Source of the DNA: an uncultured Eubacteriales bacterium
Lineage (GTDB): Bacteria; Bacillota; Clostridia; Oscillospirales; Acutalibacteraceae
DNA: 64,000 bases
NCBI GenBank assembly: GCA_934477125.1
Contig: CAKSOL010000012.1
Location: 59,360 to 123,359 of the forward strand
Reading direction: 5' to 3'
The notes beneath the pieces were generated by a model. That model had not been told where the DNA came from, searched no databases, and worked only from the letters and a program-made list of their open reading frames with translations. The position numbers and the translations under genes were made by a program. Numbering within the stretch: the stretch's first letter is position 1; the number at the start of each line of letters is the position of its first letter. Positions 8,949-16,795 of the stretch are shown one piece after another.

Positions 8949-9701
8949 ATGAAAACACAGACTCCGCATATCCGACTTGAGGAAAATTCTCCGGGTTTCG
9001 GGAAAACCGTCCTTATGCCGGGAGATCCGCTCAGGGCAAAACTCCTTGCCGAAAAATACCTTGAAAACGCAATACTTGTAAACTCCGTCAGAGGAGTAAA
9101 CGGCTACACCGGTTTTTACCGCGGTGTTAAGGTTTCAGTTATGGCAAGCGGCATGGGAATGCCGTCCATAGGAATTTATTCCTATGAGCTTTACCGTTAT
9201 TTCGGAGTTCAGAATATAATCAGAATAGGTTCCGCCGGCGCGATAAGCCGGGGCATCGGGCTGAGGGATATCGTTGCCGGGATGGGAGCCTGCACGAATT
9301 CCTCGTTTGCCGGACAATACGGACTTTCGGGAACGGTCGCCCCGATATGCGATTATTCGCTTTTAACCGAATTTTCAGCCGTCTGCCGAGAAAACGGCGT
9401 TACTCCGGCTATCGGAAGTCTGTTTTCATCAGATACGTTTTATGACGACACAAGACCGGCGGAGAACTGGGGAAAATTAGGCTGTCTTGCCGTTGAAATG
9501 GAGGCGGCGGCGCTTTACTGCACCGCAATGCGGCTCGGTATGCGCGCGCTTGCAGTCTGCACCGTTTCCGATCTGGCATTTCCGCCGTTTACCGCTCTTT
9601 CGGCTGAGGAACGGGAAAAAAGCTTTACAAAAATGATGGAGTTGGCTCTCAAAACCGCAGCTGCCGCCGAAAAGCTCCCTGCTCTAAGTCCGAGAGAATA
9701 A
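8949..9701 (+). CDS. deoD: Purine-nucleoside phosphorylase, DeoD type
   Basis: DeoD cleaves purine (deoxy)nucleosides with phosphate to base and (deoxy)ribose-1-phosphate. Typical marks are TVLMPGDPLRAK near the N terminus, GMGMPSIGIYSYEL, the phosphate/ribose motif IRIGSAGAIS, and the substrate motif AVEMEAAALY; the aspartate in TVSDLAF matches the base-recognition residue of hexameric PNPs. GGGAGA lies 8 nt before the ATG at 8949, which I prefer over the ATG at 8940. It is the first gene of a salvage set deoD-cdd-udp. Confidence 0.93.
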   Translation: MKTQTPHIRLEENSPGFGKTVLMPGDPLRAKLLAEKYLENAILVNSVRGVNGYTGFYRGVKVSVMASGMGMPSIGIYSYELYRYFGVQNIIRIGSAGAISRGIGLRDIVAGMGACTNSSFAGQYGLSGTVAPICDYSLLTEFSAVCRENGVTPAIGSLFSSDTFYDDTRPAENWGKLGCLAVEMEAAALYCTAMRLGMRALAVCTVSDLAFPPFTALSAEEREKSFTKMMELALKTAAAAEKLPALSPRE

Positions 9702-9716
9702 AAAGAAGGGTTATTT

Positions 9717-10127
9717 ATGTATACCGACCGTCAGCTGATATCCGCCGCCTTAAACGCGGCGAAAAACTCCTATTCCCCGTATTCCAGGTGTACTGTCGGG
9801 GCGGCGCTTCTGACCGTCTCCGGAAAGCTTTTTACCGGCTGCAATATTGAAAATGCCGCCTTTTCTCCTACCTGCTGCGCGGAAAGAACCGCGATATTCA
9901 AAGCTGTCAGCGAGGGCGAACGGAATTTTTTAAAAATAGCCGTTGCCGGCGGAAAAAACGGTAGATTTTCTTTAAAATTTACCCCCTGCGGCACGTGCAG
10001 GCAGGTTTTGGCTGAATTTTGCGGGGAAAATTTTGAAATAATAACAGCAGAAAGCGAAAGCAGCTTTAAAAAATACCGGCTGGGCGAGCTTTTGCCGGAA
10101 ATTTTTTCTTCAGATGAGGTTGTTTGA
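9717..10127 (+). CDS. cdd: Cytidine deaminase
   Basis: Cdd converts cytidine and deoxycytidine to uridine and deoxyuridine. At 136 residues it is the tetrameric type. The zinc site is complete: the CAERTAIF motif gives the first cysteine and the catalytic glutamate, and PCGTCRQVL gives the other two cysteines. GCNIENAAF carries the substrate-binding Asn and Glu. AGAAGGG precedes the ATG. It lies 15 nt after deoD and its stop precedes the udp start by one base. Confidence 0.95.
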   Translation: MYTDRQLISAALNAAKNSYSPYSRCTVGAALLTVSGKLFTGCNIENAAFSPTCCAERTAIFKAVSEGERNFLKIAVAGGKNGRFSLKFTPCGTCRQVLAEFCGENFEIITAESESSFKKYRLGELLPEIFSSDEVV

Positions 10128-10128
10128 A

Positions 10129-10893
10129 ATGGAAAGCAAAAAAGAATATCATATAGCTCTGAGCCTCTCCGACGGCGCGCGGTATGTTATCATAACCGGG
10201 GACCCCGGCAGAGCCGAGCATATAGCGCGGATGACGGAGGCTCCCAATCATATCGCCTTTAACCGCGAATTCAATACCTGGAGCGGTATTATTGAGGGCG
10301 AAAGGGTTCTTATAACCTCAACCGGAATAGGAGGTCCGTCTGCGGCGATAGCCGTTGAGGAGCTTGCCCATATAGGAGCAGACACGGTTATCCGCGTTGG
10401 GACCTGCGGAGGTATGAACAAATCGGTCGCTCCGGGTGAGCTGGTTATAGCTCAGGCGGCAATCCGCCAGGAGGGAACGGGAAACGAATATCTCCCTTTG
10501 GAGTTTCCGGCGGTTGCCGATTTCGGAGTAACTGCGGCGCTTTCCTCCGCTGCGGAAAAGCTCGGATTTCCGGCGCATATAGGCGTTGTTCAGTCGAAGG
10601 ACAGCTTTTACGGTCAGCACAGCCCCGAAAGTATGCCGATAGCGGGGATTTTGCAGGATAAATGGAATGCCTGGCTCGCGGCGGGCTGTCTCGCTTCGGA
10701 GATGGAATGTGCGGCGCTGTTTTTGCTCGGAGCCGTAAGAAATCTCAGAACCGGGGCGGTTCTGCATTGCGTATGGAATCAGGAAACCGGTTCGGGAGTA
10801 GGCGGAGAGAGACGAAATCTCGACACGGATAACGCAGCAAAAGCCGCGATTGAGGCTATGAGAAGCATTATTGTTTCGGACAAGGAAATTTAA
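10129..10893 (+). CDS. udp: Uridine phosphorylase
   Basis: Udp phosphorolyses uridine to uracil and ribose-1-phosphate, completing the step after cytidine deaminase. The protein has the NP-1 fold signatures VIITGDPGRAE, STGIGGPSAAIAVEEL, VIRVGTCGG and SEMECAALFLLG. I use the ATG at 10129 because GATGAGG inside the end of cdd is 8-10 nt upstream; an ATG at 10114 in the same frame would overlap cdd by 14 nt. No permease for nucleosides is nearby apart from the DMT gene. Confidence 0.9.
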   Translation: MESKKEYHIALSLSDGARYVIITGDPGRAEHIARMTEAPNHIAFNREFNTWSGIIEGERVLITSTGIGGPSAAIAVEELAHIGADTVIRVGTCGGMNKSVAPGELVIAQAAIRQEGTGNEYLPLEFPAVADFGVTAALSSAAEKLGFPAHIGVVQSKDSFYGQHSPESMPIAGILQDKWNAWLAAGCLASEMECAALFLLGAVRNLRTGAVLHCVWNQETGSGVGGERRNLDTDNAAKAAIEAMRSIIVSDKEI

Positions 10894-10915
10894 GGAAAAA
10901 TAATGTAATTTTATA

Positions 10916-10944
10916 TTGACCTTACTGCCTCGGAATGATATACT
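10916..10944 (+). promoter_or_regulatory. Promoter of the esterase gene
   Basis: TTGACC, 17 nt, TATACT; the start codon follows about 32 nt after the -10. It separates the esterase from the upstream salvage operon. Confidence 0.65.
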
Positions 10945-10975
10945 GAAAAAAACTTTATTCTTGGGGGTTTAAAAA

Positions 10976-11812
10976 TTGAAGTACGAAAAAATTCATTTAA
11001 AGAAACACTTTCCTTTTCTCGGAGAAAACGGCTGCGATCCGACTCTTGAGACATTTCTGCCGTATAATATGACCGAAATGAACCGTCAGGATGCAAAGCG
11101 TCCCTGCATTTTGGTTTGTCCTGGAGGAGGCTACGGCTTTTGCAGTCAGCGCGAGGCAGAGCCGATAGCGCTGCAATTTCTCCCTCAGGGCTACAACGCT
11201 TTTATTATTACATATTCCTGCGCTCCGAATACCTTCCCGACGCAGCTGCGGGAGGTTGCCGCGGCAATGGAGCTTATCTACGCTAACGCCGATGAATGGA
11301 ACTGCGATACCGACCGCATAGCGATTATCGGTTTCTCCGCCGGAGGTCATCTCGCGGCTCACTATTCTACTGCTTTTGACTGCCCTCAGGTTCGCGAGGT
11401 TTTTCCGAACAGTCACCCGGTCAATGCCTCGATTCTATGTTACCCCGTTATAACTGCCGATGAGGCTCACGCTCACCTCGGCTCATTCCACAATCTTCTC
11501 GGCAAAAAAGAGCTGTCGGATGAGGATGTTGCCGGATTTTCCTGCGAGCGCTTAGTAAGCGATAAAACTCCGCCGGCATTTTTATGGCACACAGCCGAGG
11601 ATAATTGCGTTCCGGTTGCGAACAGCCTTATGTATGCCGCCGCGCTGAGCAGCCGCAGTATACCGTTCGAGTTACATATATATCCGTTTGGAGCGCACGG
11701 TCTTGCAACCGCTGACAGCGAGACAAACGGCGAGCTGCCGCCGAGAATTGCCCGCGACCATCAGTGGATTCCCTCAGCTTTAAGCTGGCTCGGTCTTACA
11801 TTCGGTAAATAA
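10976..11812 (+). CDS. Alpha/beta hydrolase, BD-FAE/acetyl-xylan esterase-like
   Basis: This 278-residue cytosolic protein has no signal peptide. The oxyanion HGG-like segment reads CPGGGYGFCS (49-57 region), the nucleophile elbow is GFSAGGH with Ser121, and the acid and histidine are likely in TAEDNCVP and FGAHGLA near the C terminus. Such enzymes often deacetylate sugars or oligosaccharides imported by the cell. It begins with TTG, with GGGGG 8-12 nt upstream. It has its own promoter and terminator, and rhamnulokinase follows, so a role on acetylated plant sugars is plausible but inferred. Confidence 0.8.
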   Translation: MKYEKIHLKKHFPFLGENGCDPTLETFLPYNMTEMNRQDAKRPCILVCPGGGYGFCSQREAEPIALQFLPQGYNAFIITYSCAPNTFPTQLREVAAAMELIYANADEWNCDTDRIAIIGFSAGGHLAAHYSTAFDCPQVREVFPNSHPVNASILCYPVITADEAHAHLGSFHNLLGKKELSDEDVAGFSCERLVSDKTPPAFLWHTAEDNCVPVANSLMYAAALSSRSIPFELHIYPFGAHGLATADSETNGELPPRIARDHQWIPSALSWLGLTFGK

Positions 11813-11817
11813 GTCAA

Positions 11818-11868
11818 ATTCCGTCCTGTTTTAGTGAATATAAGTCATAGACAGGACGGAATTTTTTT
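11818..11868 (+). terminator. Rho-independent terminator of the esterase gene
   Basis: A perfect 12-bp stem (11818-11829 with 11851-11862) is followed by a run of seven T. Its 3' arm overlaps the -35 of the next promoter. Confidence 0.85.
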
Positions 11869-11876
11869 GATATAAT
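11848..11876 (+). promoter_or_regulatory. Promoter of rhaB, overlapping the terminator
   Basis: TAGACA, 17 nt, TATAAT. The -35 lies in the loop and 3' arm of the preceding terminator hairpin and the -10 just after its T-run, with the rhaB ATG about 44 nt downstream. Confidence 0.55.
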
Positions 11877-11919
11877 AAATTTGATACGGCTTTAAAAGCC
11901 TGAAACGGAGGAAAAACAA

Positions 11920-13386
11920 ATGAAACGTATTCTTTCTTTTGACTTCGGCGCTTCAAGCGGCAGAGCAATGCTTGCAACGCTGAACAACGGCAAAATCGAG
12001 ATGAAGGAAATTCACAGATTTTCCAACGACACAGTTATAGTACGGGGTACGATGTACTGGGATGTCCTGCGGCTGTTCTTCGAGATAAAGGCAGGAATAA
12101 CGGCAGCGGTCAACCGGGGCGGATTTGACGCTATCGGAATAGACACCTGGGGCGTTGATTTCGGTCTTATCGACAAAAAAGGAAATCTGCTTTCCAATCC
12201 CGTTCATTACCGCGACCTGCGCACCGAGGGGATGCTTGAAGAGGTCTTTAAAATAATACCCAAGGATGAGCTTTACAGCCTTACGGGTACGCAATGCCTG
12301 AGAATAAACACGCTTTATCAGCTTATGTATCTGAAATTAAACGAACCTGAGCTTTTGGAACGCACCGATAAAATCCTGCTTATGCCCGATTTGTTCGCAT
12401 ATATGCTGACCGGCGAGATAAAGGACGAGGCAAGCATCGTTTCAACGACAAATCTTTCCGACCCCAACACTCAGGACTGGAATTTTGAGCTTATACGCCG
12501 GCTCGGTCTGCCGGAAAGAATTTTTGCGCCGGTTGTAAAGCCGGGAAGCGTTTTCGGTATGCTTTCGGACGAAATATGCGAGGAGCTTGGCTGCGAAAAG
12601 GTTCCGGTTATAGCCGTTGCGTCTCACGATACCGCCTCTGCCGTTGCAGCAACTCCCAGTCTTTCTGACGATTTTGTTTACATAAGCTGCGGAACCTGGA
12701 GCCTTTTCGGCATTGAGAGCCGCAAGCCGATTTTAACCGAGGCAGCAGCCGCCGCAAACTTCACCAACGAGGGCGGCTTTGACAATACGACGCGTTTCCT
12801 TAAAAACATTATGGGACTTTGGCTCATACAGGAGTCACGCCGCCAATGGAGAAGAGAGGGCGTTGAGGTAGGCTTTGACACCCTCGAACGCGAGGCGCTC
12901 GAAAGCGAGCCTTTCCGCTGCTTTATCGATGTTGACGACCCGATGTTTGAAACTGCTGGAAATCTTCCGAAAAGAGTCTGCAAATTCTGCGAGCAAACCG
13001 GACAGTATGTTCCGCAGACCCGCGGCGAAATTATGCGCTGCATTTATCAGAGCCTTGCTATGAAATATAAGTATACCTTTAATGCTCTCGGCGAGCTCAG
13101 CGGCAGAGAATACCGCCGCATAAACATTTTAGGCGGCGGTATTAAGGATAAGCTGCTTTGCCGAATGACTGCCGACGCCTGCAATGTTCAGGTGCTTGCC
13201 GGACCGACGGAAGCTACTGTTATGGGCAATATTGCGGTCGTATGCTATGCACTCGGAGAATTAAAGGACTTTAAGGATATCCGCCGCGCGGTATCCGAAT
13301 CAACAGAGCTGAAGGAATATATGCCGAGCGAGCCGAACGCATGGGAGAAGGCATACACCGACTACCTGAAGGTCATATCTAAATAA
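11920..13386 (+). CDS. rhaB: Rhamnulokinase
   Basis: RhaB phosphorylates L-rhamnulose to L-rhamnulose-1-phosphate. This 488-residue FGGY kinase starts with the phosphate-binding segment SFDFGASSGRAML and has the rhamnulokinase-type IDTWGVDFGLID region, HYRDLRTEGM, and the C-terminal ATP motif NILGGGIKDKLLC. GGAGG lies 9 nt before the ATG. No rhamnose isomerase or aldolase gene is adjacent, so this is an orphan kinase with its own promoter. Its 3' end overlaps the convergent chromate transporter gene by 8 nt. Confidence 0.92.
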   Translation: MKRILSFDFGASSGRAMLATLNNGKIEMKEIHRFSNDTVIVRGTMYWDVLRLFFEIKAGITAAVNRGGFDAIGIDTWGVDFGLIDKKGNLLSNPVHYRDLRTEGMLEEVFKIIPKDELYSLTGTQCLRINTLYQLMYLKLNEPELLERTDKILLMPDLFAYMLTGEIKDEASIVSTTNLSDPNTQDWNFELIRRLGLPERIFAPVVKPGSVFGMLSDEICEELGCEKVPVIAVASHDTASAVAATPSLSDDFVYISCGTWSLFGIESRKPILTEAAAAANFTNEGGFDNTTRFLKNIMGLWLIQESRRQWRREGVEVGFDTLEREALESEPFRCFIDVDDPMFETAGNLPKRVCKFCEQTGQYVPQTRGEIMRCIYQSLAMKYKYTFNALGELSGREYRRINILGGGIKDKLLCRMTADACNVQVLAGPTEATVMGNIAVVCYALGELKDFKDIRRAVSESTELKEYMPSEPNAWEKAYTDYLKVISK

Positions 13387-13954
13387 TTCCGTAGAATAAA
13401 ATTCCGAGACCTGCCGAAATGCCGATCATAAGTATCGGCGAGGGCAGGTCTTTTTTTCTTATTTTAAATACCGCGCCGACAGCGGCAAGCAGAGCAAAAA
13501 TAAGTATGCCCCTTATATCAGGGCTGACCTTATCCCCTATTATTCTGAAATTAAAAAGTGTTCCCGAAAGCATTGTTACGGCGGTTGCGAGTATCAAAGC
13601 GGCAACGCAGGGTCTGACCCCTGCAAGAAAGGCGTTCACGGCAGGCATTTTCAAAAGGTTTTTCATAACTGCGGCTATAAGCAGAATTATAACAAACGCC
13701 GGAAGAACAACTCCCGCCGTTGCGGCAAGCGCTCCGAAGATACCGCCCCTTGCTGCTCCTACAAATGTAGCTATATTAACGGCAAGCGGTCCCGGAGTTG
13801 ACTCCGAAACAGCGATAAAGTTCAGAAATTCCTCCTCGCTCAGCCAGCCGTTCCCAATAACTGTTTCTCTTATAAGCGATATCATTCCGTAGCCACCGCC
13901 GAATGACACCGCGCCTATCTTGAGAAAAGAAAGAAAAAGCTTTAAATATATCAT
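13379..13954 (-). CDS. chrA: Chromate transporter family protein, second half
   Basis: At 191 residues this is one of the short-chain ChrA proteins that work as a pair of single-domain subunits. It starts with FLSFLKIGAVSFGGGYGMISL and contains ISESTPGPLAVN-type residues (AVSESTPGPLAVN), the two family signatures. In other bacteria these pairs export chromate or related oxyanions. Its start overlaps the stop of the upstream paralogue by 4 nt. Confidence 0.88.
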   Translation of the reverse strand: MIYLKLFLSFLKIGAVSFGGGYGMISLIRETVIGNGWLSEEEFLNFIAVSESTPGPLAVNIATFVGAARGGIFGALAATAGVVLPAFVIILLIAAVMKNLLKMPAVNAFLAGVRPCVAALILATAVTMLSGTLFNFRIIGDKVSPDIRGILIFALLAAVGAVFKIRKKDLPSPILMIGISAGLGILFYGII

Positions 13955-14520
13955 TTTCCGCCCCCGCTTTTCATTTTTCCGATAAGATAAACGAAAATTC
14001 CCGCCGCGCCCGATATCAGAATATAAAACACGGTTGAAAAGCTAACGGCAAACGCCGAAAATCCAATCATTGCTGCCGCTGTCGCGGCGATTACGCAAAT
14101 ATTAAAGGCATTTCTGCGAATACCCTTAAGCAGCCGCAAAGCCGCCGTAAGAATAAGATAAATAACGCATACCTGAATACCTCTGAACGCGCAGAAGACT
14201 ATATTAAGGCTCAAAAAGCGGTCAAAAAACAGGGATATGACATATATAATCACAAACGACGGTATGCAGACGGCAGCGGTTGCCGCAAGAGCGCCCGAAA
14301 CGCCTGCAAGCCGGTAGCCGATATATGTGGCGCTGTTTACGGCAATCGGTCCCGGCGTTGACTCGGCAATAGCCGCCATATCGAGAAACTCGCTGCGGCT
14401 CAGCCAGCCGCGTTTCGTTATAAACTCGTTTTCGAGCAGAGCTATCATAGCATAACCGCCGCCGAATGTGAACGCTCCGATTTTAAGAAAGGTAAGAAAC
14501 AGAGTCAGCAGCTTTTTCAT
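13951..14520 (-). CDS. chrA: Chromate transporter family protein, first half
   Basis: The 189-residue partner carries the same two signatures, IGAFTFGGGYAMIALLE near the N terminus and AIAESTPGPIAVNSATYIG. The two halves probably form a heterodimer equivalent to full-length ChrA. It overlaps the upstream TtcA-like gene by 4 nt, placing it in a tcdA/tRNA-modification operon. Whether chromate, sulfate or another oxyanion is carried cannot be seen. Confidence 0.88.
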   Translation of the reverse strand: MKKLLTLFLTFLKIGAFTFGGGYAMIALLENEFITKRGWLSRSEFLDMAAIAESTPGPIAVNSATYIGYRLAGVSGALAATAAVCIPSFVIIYVISLFFDRFLSLNIVFCAFRGIQVCVIYLILTAALRLLKGIRRNAFNICVIAATAAAMIGFSAFAVSFSTVFYILISGAAGIFVYLIGKMKSGGGK

Positions 14521-15389
14521 ATTATATCGCTCTTACCGTCTTTGCCGCGGCGGCTGTAAAGCTCGTTGAAGCCGTATTCCCTGCCGCCTGTTTTACAGCC
14601 TGCCATAGTATCGAGACAAACCGAATGTATACTGCGGAAAATGCTTTTTTCAATATTCGGATTACCCTTTTTAAGCTCCCTCAGCAAAAGCTTTATTTCC
14701 TGCCGCTTGGACTCGCCTATGCCGTCGCCGCTGGCGGCTACGCTTTCGGTAAACCGGCAGGCGCACTGTATAAATTCAAGGTTATTATACCGCCGCCAGG
14801 CTATTATATCGTCCTCATGAACACAGTAAAGCGGACGGATAAGCTCCATTCCCTCAAAATTTGTGCTGTGGAGCTTAGGCGACATAGCCTGAAGCTGCGA
14901 ACCGTAAAACATACCCATAACCGTTGTTTCTATAACATCGTTAAAATGATGACCGAGGGCTATTTTATTACAGCCAAGCTCGCGCGCCTTATTATAAAGG
15001 TGACCTCTCCTCATTCTTGCGCAAAGATAACAGGGAGATTCATCGACGCTGTTTGCGATATCGAATATCTCGGTTTCAAAAACGGTTATCGGTATTTCCA
15101 AAAGCGCGGCGTTATCCTCAATTTTCCGGCGGTTCTCCTTATTATAGCCGGGGTCCATAACAATAAACCGGGCGTCAAAGGGAACGTCGCTGTAACGCAT
15201 AAGCATCTGAATAAGCTTTGCCATAAGCATTGAGTCCTTTCCGCCTGAAATACAGACGGCTATACGGTCGTTTTCGCTTATAAGCTCGTATTGCCTTACG
15301 GCAGTTATAAACGGATTCCAAATGCTTTTGCGAAATTTTTTCTGAATACTCCGCTCCGCCGTCTGGCAGGGTGTCAGCTCTCTTGCCAT
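14517..15389 (-). CDS. TtcA/TilS-like PP-loop ATPase (putative tRNA thiolation)
   Basis: The 290-residue protein has an N-type ATP pyrophosphatase PP-loop, ISGGKDSM, near residue 48, a CYLCARMRRG motif and CACRFTES further on, and the TtcA-type segment FNDVIETTVMGMFYG. This cysteine set is that of the TtcA/TtuA group that holds an Fe-S cluster and thiolates tRNA. The exact nucleotide modified cannot be stated. It is one base downstream of tcdA, another tRNA-modification enzyme, which supports an RNA target. Confidence 0.82.
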   Translation of the reverse strand: MARELTPCQTAERSIQKKFRKSIWNPFITAVRQYELISENDRIAVCISGGKDSMLMAKLIQMLMRYSDVPFDARFIVMDPGYNKENRRKIEDNAALLEIPITVFETEIFDIANSVDESPCYLCARMRRGHLYNKARELGCNKIALGHHFNDVIETTVMGMFYGSQLQAMSPKLHSTNFEGMELIRPLYCVHEDDIIAWRRYNNLEFIQCACRFTESVAASGDGIGESKRQEIKLLLRELKKGNPNIEKSIFRSIHSVCLDTMAGCKTGGREYGFNELYSRRGKDGKSDII

Positions 15390-15390
15390 A

Positions 15391-16140
15391 TTAAACTCCC
15401 ATTCCTCTCCCGCGAATCCCGGTTAAATCCTTTATTACCTCTCCTGCCGCTATAAGACCTGCAACCGGCGGCACAAAAGCAACGCTGCCGGGAGTCTGCC
15501 TCCGCGACACACCGCGCCGGGCGGTTTCCTGAGGCTCTTTTATCTCTGCCGGCTTCAGCGGCAGCTCGCGGGAATAAACAACCTTAAGCTTTTTAATTCC
15601 ACGCTTTTTAAGCTCTGTTCGCATAACCTTGGCAAGCGGACAAACGCTTGTTTTATATATATCCGTCACCCGAAAGGCGGTTGGGTCAAGCTTATTTCCC
15701 GCCCCCATAGAGCTGATTATCGGCGTGCCGCAGCGAGAGGCGGTTTCGGCGAGCGCGAGCTTCGCCGTAACGGTATCGATAGCGTCTATTATATAGTCGT
15801 ACTGCGAAAGATCAAACTGCGCGGCGGTTTGGGGAGAATAAAAAACCGGGTAGGTATTTATAACCGCTTCGGGATTTATTTCCCGAAGTCTTTCAGCAGC
15901 CGCCTCGGTTTTCTGCCTGCCGACGGTTTCTCCCGTTGCAAAAAGCTGGCGGTTGATATTTGAGTCGCAGACAATATCGTCGTCGATAAGGTCAACCGTA
16001 CCGACGCCGCTTCTTACCAGCGCCTCTGCGGCATAGCTCCCTACTCCGCCTATCCCGAAAACGGCGACGCGCGAATCTGCGAGTATTTCCATTGATTTTT
16101 TACCGAGCAGCAGCTCGGTGCGGATAAACCGATTAGACAT
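15391..16140 (-). CDS. tcdA: tRNA threonylcarbamoyladenosine dehydratase (TcdA/CsdL family)
   Basis: TcdA is an E1-like enzyme that cyclises t6A37 of tRNA in an ATP-dependent step. The protein has the dinucleotide motif FGIGGVGSYAAEAL, DDDIVCDSNINRQL, and the typical ISSMGAGNKLDPT and SVAFVPPVAG segments. I chose the ATG at 16140 because GGAGAAG lies just upstream and the sequence SNRFIRTELLLG is the standard family start; the frame is open 24 nt further. It heads the minus-strand operon tcdA, TtcA-like, chrA, chrA. Confidence 0.9.
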   Translation of the reverse strand: MSNRFIRTELLLGKKSMEILADSRVAVFGIGGVGSYAAEALVRSGVGTVDLIDDDIVCDSNINRQLFATGETVGRQKTEAAAERLREINPEAVINTYPVFYSPQTAAQFDLSQYDYIIDAIDTVTAKLALAETASRCGTPIISSMGAGNKLDPTAFRVTDIYKTSVCPLAKVMRTELKKRGIKKLKVVYSRELPLKPAEIKEPQETARRGVSRRQTPGSVAFVPPVAGLIAAGEVIKDLTGIRGRGMGV

Positions 16141-16257
16141 ATAATTCTTCTCCGTTGCTGTCAAAAGTACTTAATGCGGCAGGAACGAGCCTGCCGAGCT
16201 GTGTAACGCAGGCGGAAAAACCGCCTTTTCCGGTGCGGTGTTACATCTGCTTTTATG

Positions 16258-16286
16258 ATTTTAACACAAAAGCAGCCGCGGCGCAA
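16258..16286 (-). promoter_or_regulatory. Candidate promoter of the tcdA operon with structured leader
   Basis: On the minus strand TTGCGC, 17 nt, TAAAAT. The approximately 110-nt leader holds a 5-bp GC hairpin with a T5 loop at about 16211-16225 and a second hairpin of six or more base pairs near 16180-16198. The fold matches no regulator family I know. Confidence 0.4.
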
Positions 16287-16327
16287 TATCCGTCATCGAA
16301 TTTTCGGAGATTTGCGTTTGCCGCTAT

Positions 16328-16357
16328 GTAATAAACCTCAGAGCCGTTTCATATTAT
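16328..16357 (+). promoter_or_regulatory. Possible sigma-E sporulation promoter of yqfC
   Basis: GTAATAAA and CATATTAT are separated by 14 nt, resembling the SigE consensus (ATA-type -35, CATANNNT -10). yqfC and yqfD are SigE-dependent in Bacillus subtilis. The call rests on motif resemblance and gene identity only. Confidence 0.35.
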
Positions 16358-16409
16358 TAAAGGGCGGTAAAAGGGGTTTCCCGGAAAAGAAAGGGGCTGC
16401 CGAGGAGTA

Positions 16410-16709
16410 ATGTCACGCAGGCTGAAAATTGAAAAGAGCAAAAAAAGGTTAAGAACGCAGCTGCGCGCCGGAGCAGACGAGTTATTGCAGGCAGGAATGC
16501 TGAAAGGCGCGCATATAGAAATGTTTTCAAACAAGGAGCTTACGGTTGAGGGCTGCTGCGGAGTATACGAATATACCGATTGCTACATAAGGCTCAATCT
16601 CGGTCACGGGGCGCTCATTATAAGCGGAGAAAAGCTTGATATTTCGTCCTTTGAGGAACGCAGTATAGTTATAAGGGGCAGCATTTCCTCGCTCGAATTT
16701 TGCGTTTGA
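16410..16709 (+). CDS. yqfC: Sporulation protein YqfC
   Basis: This 99-residue protein matches the YqfC/YabP family: a basic N terminus, then MLKGAHIEMFSNKELTVEG, GVYEYTDCYIRLNLG, and the C-terminal ERSIVIRGSISSLEF. Members are made in the mother cell during endospore formation; the biochemical role is not known. It is followed 86 nt later by yqfD, the conserved pair. The downstream phoH and ybeY genes of the usual cluster are missing here. Confidence 0.88.
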   Translation: MSRRLKIEKSKKRLRTQLRAGADELLQAGMLKGAHIEMFSNKELTVEGCCGVYEYTDCYIRLNLGHGALIISGEKLDISSFEERSIVIRGSISSLEFCV

Positions 16710-16795
16710 GCTTTTTATATATAAATTTGATTTCATTATAAAAATACAGTCCGGCGAATTCTGCCGTCTGCCGCATTATATTGGAGGAGGAAGAA

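Noticed and set aside
16165..16260. SRP RNA or known riboswitch in the tcdA leader
   Set aside because: Several GC hairpins are present, but the conserved GGAA tetraloop region of SRP RNA and known aptamer motifs are not.
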